This document shows positions 58,208 through 64,000 of a stretch of DNA of 64,000 bases, piece by piece. Both the position numbers and the translations under genes were made by a program. The stretch is from Psychromonas sp. L1A2 (lineage in GTDB: Bacteria > Pseudomonadota > Gammaproteobacteria > Enterobacterales > Psychromonadaceae). The DNA lies in contig NZ_WUAG01000002.1 of assembly GCF_009828855.1 (NCBI RefSeq), positions 992,001-1,056,000 on the forward strand, given 5' to 3'. The notes below the pieces were generated by a model. The model did no database searches, had not been told where the DNA came from, and saw only the letters and a list, made by a program, of their open reading frames with translations. How positions within the stretch are numbered: the stretch's first letter is position 1; each line of letters starts with the position of its first letter.

Positions 58208-58786
58208 TTATAGATCAACTAAAGGAGCTAAATCGGCAGGGCGATAATAAACAGATTTTAGAACCTTACCTTTGCGTACTAACTTACTTTCCATTTGTAC
58301 GTCTTCAGCACATTTAGCGATGATGAACTCACCTTTTACACTGTCAGTTAGTGTTACGCCCTGCTTTGCATAAAATTCAACGGTATCCGCATACTCTTGT
58401 TGGTTACGACATACTTTACTCATATTGCTTGAATGTACTTCATTCCAACAAGTCATAAAATCAATCTTGCGTTGTTTCGCCACGTTTAAGAACAAGTCAA
58501 TCAAATAGCTAATCGCTAGGTTATCTTCAACCTTAGTATCACCTAAATGGACTAAACGCCCCATTAAAACATAAACACTATCAACAATCGCATCTGCTTG
58601 CTCAACCTTACAAGGGGCTTCGGCTAATTCAGTTAACTCTTCGATAATTAATGAAGTATGTAACTCATCAGCTTTATCATCTAACGTTTCTGGCGCAGCA
58701 CAAGCTAGATCAAAAGTTTCTCTAAACTGAGTAATATCGGCATACAATTTTTCGTAAATAGCAGTCGATAATTGAGTTAATTTCAT
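58208..58786 (-). CDS. MazG-like / PRA-PH superfamily pyrophosphohydrolase
   Basis: About 192 residues, all-alpha. The metal-binding pattern of all-alpha NTP pyrophosphatases is visible as LIIEELTELAEAP (E-x2-E) near residue 47 and QADAIVDSVYVLMGRL (x-D-x2-D) near residue 65; the second half has FMTCWNEVHSSNMSKVC. It probably cleaves a nucleoside triphosphate or a phosphoribosyl nucleotide to monophosphate and pyrophosphate. I start at 58786 (MKLTQLS), preceded by AGGTAGGAAACACC. It is downstream of guanine deaminase on the same strand, hinting at purine salvage. Confidence 0.78.
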   Translation of the reverse strand: MKLTQLSTAIYEKLYADITQFRETFDLACAAPETLDDKADELHTSLIIEELTELAEAPCKVEQADAIVDSVYVLMGRLVHLGDTKVEDNLAISYLIDLFLNVAKQRKIDFMTCWNEVHSSNMSKVCRNQQEYADTVEFYAKQGVTLTDSVKGEFIIAKCAEDVQMESKLVRKGKVLKSVYYRPADLAPLVDL

Positions 58787-58896
58787 GGTGTTTCCTACCT
58801 GTAACAAAGTTGATTATAAAATGAGTTATAACGTCTGAATCTGATTATAACTAAATTATTCACTCTATTATAGGCAAGAAAGCGGACCCAATAGAG

Positions 58897-60207
58897 TTAA
58901 TCAGCCGCGCTATAAACTAATTTACCTGCGACATAAGTTGAATGAATATTACGTTCATCACCTAACATCATTAAAGCAAATAATTTATCTTGTAAGCTGT
59001 TAGAGTTTTCAAGGCGTAATGTTTGTAATTCAGTGGCAGCCCAATCTAATACAATAAAGTCTGCTTCTTTTCCTTTTTCAAAATTACCGACTTTATGATC
59101 CAAGCTAAGTGACTGTGCACTGCCTAGCGTTGCTAAATATAAGCCTTTAAAAACAGATAATTTTTTACCTTGCAACTGCATGATTTTGTAAGCTTCACTT
59201 AATGAACGCAATTGTGAAAAGCTCGTACCACCGCCGACATCAGTAGCAAGACCAACTGATACATTAGCCTCATCTGCTTTATCTAAATTAAATAAACCAC
59301 TGCCTAAAAACAAGTTTGAGGTAGGACAAAATGCAATCACTGACTTAGTTCTAGCTAATGTTTCCCACTCTGTCTCGGTAAGGTGAATACAATGTGCAAA
59401 CACTGACTTATCACCCGTTAAACCATAATGCTCATACACATCTAAGTAACCTTCACGTTCAGGAAAAAGCGATTTAACCCATTCAATCTCATCTACATTT
59501 TCAGATAAATGAGTCTGAACATACACATCAGGATATTCTGCTTTTAATTTACCCGCTAATGCTAATTGTTCTGGCGTTGAGGTGGGTGCAAAACGTGGTG
59601 TTATAGCGTATTGTAAACGACCTTTATTATGCCACTTTTCAATCAATGCTTTAGATTGGTCATAACTTGATTGTGCCGTATCTAATAAGTAATCCGGTGC
59701 ATTACGATCCATCATCACTTTACCGGCGATCATGCGCATATCTATTTTTTCAGCTTCTTCAAATAACGCATCAACAGATTCAGGATGAACCGTCCCGAAA
59801 ACTAATGCGCTAGTGGTGCCATTTTTTAATAGTTCGTTAATAAAAAACTGCGATATTTTTTGTGCATATAATTTATCTTTAAACTGTTTCTCGGTTGGAA
59901 ACGTATAAGTCTCTAACCATTCTAAAAGTTGCTCACCGTAGGCTGCAATCATTTCTGTTTGTGGATAGTGGATATGTGTATCGATAAAACCAGGCATGAT
60001 TAACTGGCCACGTTTATCTTCAAGGTGAGGATATAAATCTGCACTTTTTTCATTGAATGGTGTCAATGACTTTACTTTACCATTTTCAATAACCAGTAAC
60101 CCGTCAGAAATATATTGATATGCATCATCAACGTTTTCTACCTTTGCAGGGTCGTTAATAAAATGTAAAAAGCTTGCACGAATAACTGTATTTGATTGTT
60201 GATTCAT
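58897..60207 (-). CDS. guaD: Guanine deaminase
   Basis: A 436-residue amidohydrolase converting guanine to xanthine and ammonia. Zinc-site motifs: PGFIDTHIHYPQTEMIAAYGEQLLEWL near residue 75 (H-x-H), VQTHLSENVDEI, FAHCIHLTETEWE, and LATDVGGGTSFSQLRSL (late Asp). Residues around CPTSNLFLGSGLF match the GuaD subfamily. It may supply nitrogen from purines, in keeping with the window's nitrogen genes. The 473-bp region upstream (60208-60680) shows no gene and no purine-riboswitch fold I could recognise. Confidence 0.93.
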   Translation of the reverse strand: MNQQSNTVIRASFLHFINDPAKVENVDDAYQYISDGLLVIENGKVKSLTPFNEKSADLYPHLEDKRGQLIMPGFIDTHIHYPQTEMIAAYGEQLLEWLETYTFPTEKQFKDKLYAQKISQFFINELLKNGTTSALVFGTVHPESVDALFEEAEKIDMRMIAGKVMMDRNAPDYLLDTAQSSYDQSKALIEKWHNKGRLQYAITPRFAPTSTPEQLALAGKLKAEYPDVYVQTHLSENVDEIEWVKSLFPEREGYLDVYEHYGLTGDKSVFAHCIHLTETEWETLARTKSVIAFCPTSNLFLGSGLFNLDKADEANVSVGLATDVGGGTSFSQLRSLSEAYKIMQLQGKKLSVFKGLYLATLGSAQSLSLDHKVGNFEKGKEADFIVLDWAATELQTLRLENSNSLQDKLFALMMLGDERNIHSTYVAGKLVYSAAD

Positions 60208-60680
60208 AAGAGATGCCCATAGTTAGATTTATTCAGGTTGCGTTAAATAACGTCAAATTAAATGACAACTATGATTTTTGACTCATGCAAACTGAGCCCT
60301 TGTTTCAAGTGTTTTATTATTAACAACCGAAAATCACCAAAAGCATGGGTAATATAGCCAAAATCATGCCAACCTTAAAGTACTAATTTCCTATAGGGAT
60401 CATTACAAGGTGATTGATTTTATGTTAAGGAGTATGCAAGAAAATGGTGCGTTTAACGTGTATCAAGCACTAATATAATGCAGTGAAGTGATAAATAAGA
60501 TAATGGCTAAAGTAAGGCGATTAAAGAGAATAAAATCAATGACAAAGGTTTTATTATCAGCTCTATTTAAAATAATAAAAAACTAATAAATTAGTATATG
60601 AAAACTTTAAAAAATTACGTTCTTGATCATTACAACGCTTTATAATACAGATATACTTCAACCAACTAAGGAGGAAAAAA

Positions 60681-62141
60681 TTGCCCAACTTCACTTTAAA
60701 GCAAGACGAAAAATTATCAATTAAACTGACCCACCACATGAAACAAGGGACGTTTAGACGTATTGATTTATATTTTTCATTACCAAAAGAGATGGGCATA
60801 AATAAAGACACCTTATCGGAAACAGATTATTTCAATGCGGGTATCAATGGACGCCGTGCATACCATACCAAAGGCTTACACTTACCTTTATTACATCGTC
60901 GTTTTGCAACTAGAATGAAACGCTCTGCATCAGAATATAAAAGTAACTTAAACTTATTTGCTTACCAATATATCTCAGCATTAGATACCGATGCGAATGA
61001 AGTGTTAGCGATTAATGATAGCGAGAGTTTAGCTGACTTTTATGATGCAGCGGTTGAATTGATAGAGCACTGCTTAGATATTCTAAAAAAACATCGTAGC
61101 CATCAACCTAAAAGTGCCAAACTCACTTCTATCTATGAAAATGTAGATAACTATTTATCGTGGTATACCGAACAAACCATCATGCGTATTCTGGTTAAAA
61201 AGCCACGTCCAAGTGAATTTTCTGAAACACGTTTAGCATTATTAACTATTTGTGATGAAGAGAATCAATACCGCAAGAAAAAAGGCTATAACTCTGAAGC
61301 GACTTTAAAGGAACCTAACCGTATTGCCAACAAAATGCGTTTATTACGCCGTTTGATTGAATATGGTGTAATTTTTAAAAGCAAAACTCTTGTACTCGGC
61401 AATCACACTAAGAAAATGGTGACCGGTGTTGCTACTGCTTTATTGATGAGTGTTGTATTAGTCTTAATCATCAAAACTCAGGGGGCATTTAGCCAGTTAA
61501 CCACTTTAATGATCTTCTTATTAGCGATTATTTACGGGGTGCGTGAAGTCTTTAAAGATGAATTCAAAAACATATTATGGCGATGGATAAGACGAGGAAA
61601 ACCTAAATGGGCTCGCACCTTATACGACTCAACAAGCCAAATAGAAATAGCAAAGCAAAAAGTCTGGTTAGATTACAGCATCAGTAAAAAACTGCCGCAG
61701 CAGAGTAAAGACTTACTAGCAGAGCGCCATTCACAAAATAAGCAAAGTGCGCAATTACTGCATTACCGTATTGAAACTCGTGTCAGCAAACAAGGCTTTC
61801 AAGCCGGTTACGATACAATGGAAGAAAATATATTCTTTAGTTTACGTCCGCTAACGCGTTATGCAGAAGGTGGTACAGGTAAAGTCTACGAACGTTTAGA
61901 TACGACAGCAAATAGAGAGAAAATCCAAACGACCTCTATTGAACGGCGTTACCAAATTAACGTGATTGTTGCCTTAGACCAAGGTCAATATCAGGCTCAA
62001 TTTGAACGTTATCGAATCACTTTAAATCGTTCAGGTATTATAGAAATAGAAAAAGCGGGTGAAGCTAAAATTAAAGACAAAACAGATAAAAAATTACAAT
62101 CGAAACTGTACTCTTTAATGCACATAAAACGACGTCTTTAA
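60681..62141 (+). CDS. Unknown membrane protein with TTG start
   Basis: A 486-residue protein I do not recognise. The start is TTG at 60681, backed by AAGGAGG six bases upstream, the best ribosome site in the area. The first 245 residues are soluble and charged (THHMKQGTFRRIDLYFSLPKEMG; FATRMKRSASEYKSNLNLFAYQY). Two membrane segments lie at about 246-267 and 273-292, then GVREVFKDEFKNILWRWIRRGKPKWAR, and a soluble C-terminal domain rich in Arg/Lys. Both large domains should face the same, cytoplasmic side. Isolated gene with its own terminator; a sensory or anchoring role is possible but unproven. Confidence 0.7.
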   Translation: MPNFTLKQDEKLSIKLTHHMKQGTFRRIDLYFSLPKEMGINKDTLSETDYFNAGINGRRAYHTKGLHLPLLHRRFATRMKRSASEYKSNLNLFAYQYISALDTDANEVLAINDSESLADFYDAAVELIEHCLDILKKHRSHQPKSAKLTSIYENVDNYLSWYTEQTIMRILVKKPRPSEFSETRLALLTICDEENQYRKKKGYNSEATLKEPNRIANKMRLLRRLIEYGVIFKSKTLVLGNHTKKMVTGVATALLMSVVLVLIIKTQGAFSQLTTLMIFLLAIIYGVREVFKDEFKNILWRWIRRGKPKWARTLYDSTSQIEIAKQKVWLDYSISKKLPQQSKDLLAERHSQNKQSAQLLHYRIETRVSKQGFQAGYDTMEENIFFSLRPLTRYAEGGTGKVYERLDTTANREKIQTTSIERRYQINVIVALDQGQYQAQFERYRITLNRSGIIEIEKAGEAKIKDKTDKKLQSKLYSLMHIKRRL

Positions 62142-62163
62142 TACTTAGCTTTTTCTGCGCCTA

Positions 62164-62205
62164 TAAAAATGCCGTTTAACTTATTAAAGCTAAACGGCAT
62201 TTTTG
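62164..62205. terminator. Terminator after the unknown membrane protein
   Basis: AAAAATGCCGTTTA...TAAACGGCATTTTT: an 11- to 14-bp stem with A and T tracts, usable on both strands; it also lies beyond the end of the minus-strand binding-protein gene. Confidence 0.9.
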
Positions 62206-62309
62206 TTTAATCATTGCCAGGTTAATAAATACTTAAGTTAATAAGTCCTTAATTTAATAAAAGCATTTTAAAGGAGCTTTTAACAAGTTCTTAATGAATA
62301 AATGCCACT

Positions 62310-63194
62310 TTAAAACAACCAACGTTGTAATGGTTGCTCAAGCTTGATGCCTGAACCTCCCCAACGATCGATACTATCAATTACTAATATATTTGAGAAA
62401 GTAGGCAATAATTGCTTGAGTTGTTGAGAGACTTTCTTCGTTGTTAATAACCACAAATGCGGTGACTCTTGTAATAATGCTTTTAGTGCAGACTTATCTT
62501 GATCTGTCCATTCTAACTCTGCTTTGAATAAACGTTGCACGACAAACAATTGGTTAGCCGAGGCAAAATCTTCCAATTGATCTGATAATAACACCACCGA
62601 ATCAATCTCTTCATCAAATAAGGTTTGCTGTTGTTGATTAACAAGCAAACGGATTTTAAGCAGCAACTGCTGCTGATTATTCTCTATTAAAGCAGCGTAA
62701 TCAGGCCAAAGTCGTTTTAGATCTTCACTGACAATACTTAACATAGTGCCGATATTATTTGGGTTAAGCCAAGCATAAATAGAACTATTACCATCACTTA
62801 ATTGTACACTGGCGATGCCTTTAGCTCGTGGAGATATCGATTGTGAAGCATCAATTTCTATTAAATTAATATTACCCTGTCGCGCATAAACAAATAGTGG
62901 ATCCTGTGGCCATAATGCTTTTAGGGTAATCGCCACCGTTGCCGTTTTACCAGCCTCTAATGCCTTTGCTTCTCCCTTAGTCGCATACCAATTATTTAAT
63001 CGTTCCAAACCATAACGCTTAGGAGCAAGGTAAGTTGTTGTGATGGGTGAGCCTTTCATTAATTGTGTGGCTAACATATACGTAACAGGTGTTGTGGTTA
63101 AAATGTCTTTTGCCATTAATTGAGTTGGCAACAATGCTAGCAGCACAGAAAAAATGACCGAATAGCGAAATAGCTTATTAAAGACTTTATTCAT
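62310..63194 (-). CDS. ZnuA-like substrate-binding protein lacking metal ligands
   Basis: A 294-residue exported protein (signal peptide MNKVFNKLFRYSVIFSVLLALLPTQLMA). It follows the metal-binding cluster A-I fold of ZnuA: ITTTYLAPKRYGLERLNN, YAWLNPNNIGTML where ZnuA has HIWLDP-x-N, and VVLLSDQLEDFASANQL where ZnuA has the FHDAY segment. The ligand histidines of both segments are replaced (by Tyr-Ala and Ser) and no His-rich loop exists. It therefore probably does not bind zinc like ZnuA; it may be regulatory, or bind something else. It overlaps the permease gene by one base. Confidence 0.75.
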   Translation of the reverse strand: MNKVFNKLFRYSVIFSVLLALLPTQLMAKDILTTTPVTYMLATQLMKGSPITTTYLAPKRYGLERLNNWYATKGEAKALEAGKTATVAITLKALWPQDPLFVYARQGNINLIEIDASQSISPRAKGIASVQLSDGNSSIYAWLNPNNIGTMLSIVSEDLKRLWPDYAALIENNQQQLLLKIRLLVNQQQQTLFDEEIDSVVLLSDQLEDFASANQLFVVQRLFKAELEWTDQDKSALKALLQESPHLWLLTTKKVSQQLKQLLPTFSNILVIDSIDRWGGSGIKLEQPLQRWLF

Positions 63195-63997
63195 TATGTA
63201 CGTCCACCAACAATGCGATAAATAGTCGCGATTAAAAAGAAACTAGCAGCGACTAAAATGATCGATGCACCAGAGGGAATAGGCAGCTTTAACTCCATTG
63301 GCAATAACGTACCAATCAAGCAACTCAGAGTCGCTAATAACGAAGATAACAGCACAAAACTGCCCATACTTTTCGTCATTAAACGTGCCGTTGCACCCGG
63401 GATAAGTAATAATGCGCCAACCAATACTGCACCAACAATTTTAACCGCTGCAATGGTTACTAAGGTAATCATCATCACGAATAAGTAATCATAAAAATGC
63501 GTGTTATAACCTCGTACCTTAGCAATATCAGGGCTAATCGACGCCAATAAAATACGATTAAACGTAAACATGAGACCCACAATAATCAGTAAACAACTGA
63601 TGCCTAACACTAATAAATCAAAATCAGTAATAGTTAAAATAGAACCAAATAACACATTCTCTAACATGTGAATATTGATTTTACGAGCAACGTACATCAG
63701 CAACGCCGCCCCACCAGCTAATGCAACGGCAAGAAAAACACCGACTAATGTATCGTAAGGTACCGCTGTTCGGTTACGCACAAAATGTAATAACAACGCA
63801 AAGATCATGCAAAAACAAAACAAACCAATGATCGGATTCTCAGGAGGTTCACCTAATAACACTCCAATCGCAATCCCGGTTAAAGCCGCATGACCAACGG
63901 CTTCCGAAAAGAAAGCTAAGCGCTTGGCAATCACCAATGTACCTAAACCACCTAACAACGGCCCAACTAATAAGGCCGCCACTAATGCATTTACCAT
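63194..63997 (-). CDS. ABC-3 family metal transporter permease (ZnuB/MntB type), possibly 5'-incomplete
   Basis: At least 267 residues of an ABC-3 permease: LLVGPLLGGLGTLVIAKRLAFFSEAVGHAALTGIAIG, SISPDIAKVRGYN-like ASISPDIAKVRGYN, and VGALLVGALLLIPGATARLMTKSM are typical. About eight membrane segments. ATG at 63997 has only three more bases in the window, so a start further upstream is likely. It should pair with an ATPase encoded beyond 64000 and with the odd binding protein downstream. Confidence 0.9.
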   Translation of the reverse strand: MVNALVAALLVGPLLGGLGTLVIAKRLAFFSEAVGHAALTGIAIGVLLGEPPENPIIGLFCFCMIFALLLHFVRNRTAVPYDTLVGVFLAVALAGGAALLMYVARKINIHMLENVLFGSILTITDFDLLVLGISCLLIIVGLMFTFNRILLASISPDIAKVRGYNTHFYDYLFVMMITLVTIAAVKIVGAVLVGALLLIPGATARLMTKSMGSFVLLSSLLATLSCLIGTLLPMELKLPIPSGASIILVAASFFLIATIYRIVGGRT

Positions 63998-64000
63998 AAA

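Noticed and set aside
60208-60680. Purine riboswitch or small gene upstream of guaD
   Set aside because: No conserved three-way junction sequence seen; a 14-codon frame at about 60431 has its ATG too close to the AAGGAG sequence.

Overview
The window looks like chromosomal DNA of a marine, probably cold-adapted gammaproteobacterium. Low GC content, AT-rich spacers, the gene orders recA-pncC/mutS, rcsF-trmO/proS, pilT-pilU/yggS-proC-yggT-yggU and pldB-yigL, and the gammaproteobacterial rRNA sequences all fit. Psychromonas or a close relative is my best guess from protein flavour. That is a judgement, not a database result.

Layout. 1-8033: nitrate assimilation (PP2C-like phosphatase fragment, narK, nirD, nirB on the minus strand; nasA on the plus strand). 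The two arms diverge from a control region with two facing sigma-54 promoters and an NtrC-type enhancer. 8034-10060: about 2 kb of gene-free, repeat-built DNA made of nested palindromic elements. 10061-14586: a hydratase of the fumarylacetoacetate hydrolase fold, then a three-gene ABC export-type operon preceded by two Zur-like palindromes. Its permease carries about 200 residues of His/Asp/Glu-rich 19-residue repeats. 14587-17516: a second palindromic repeat array and a PhoB-boxed alkaline phosphatase. 17677-22422: small secreted and membrane proteins and a flavin reductase / DCC / SDR cluster. 22735-24611: two nested IS630-family elements, both disabled, flanked by an unusual 124-bp direct duplication. 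24781-30701: a complete rRNA operon on the minus strand (16S, tRNA-Glu, 23S, 5S) with two promoters, boxA sites and a terminator.

30791-45440 is housekeeping: gmhB, rcsF-trmO, a rhomboid protease, proS, pldB-yigL, yaaA, pilT-pilU facing yggS-proC-yggT-yggU-DUF4426-rdgB, and hemW. 45560-49151 is a quinone/electrophile-type cluster (glutathionyl-hydroquinone reductase, pirin, LysR regulator, ABM monooxygenase). 49482-56770 holds azlCD, recA with two abutting LexA boxes, pncC, mutS and a Na/Pi symporter. 56939-60207 has a GAF protein, a wrecked response regulator, a MazG-like pyrophosphohydrolase and guanine deaminase. 60681-64000 has an orphan membrane protein and a ZnuA/ZnuB-like pair in which the binding protein has lost its metal-ligand histidines.

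Themes. Nutrient regulation is readable in the DNA: NtrC/sigma-54 for nitrate, a PHO box for phosphate, Zur-like boxes for the His-rich ABC system, LexA for recA. The intergenic DNA is rich in palindromic and short tandem repeats, several of them at gene ends. The strongest candidates for something under-described are the His-rich Zur-boxed ABC operon (11233-14586), the nested palindromic repeat family (8361-9930, 14924-15373, 24669-24693), and the IS630 insertion with its 124-bp flanking duplication.
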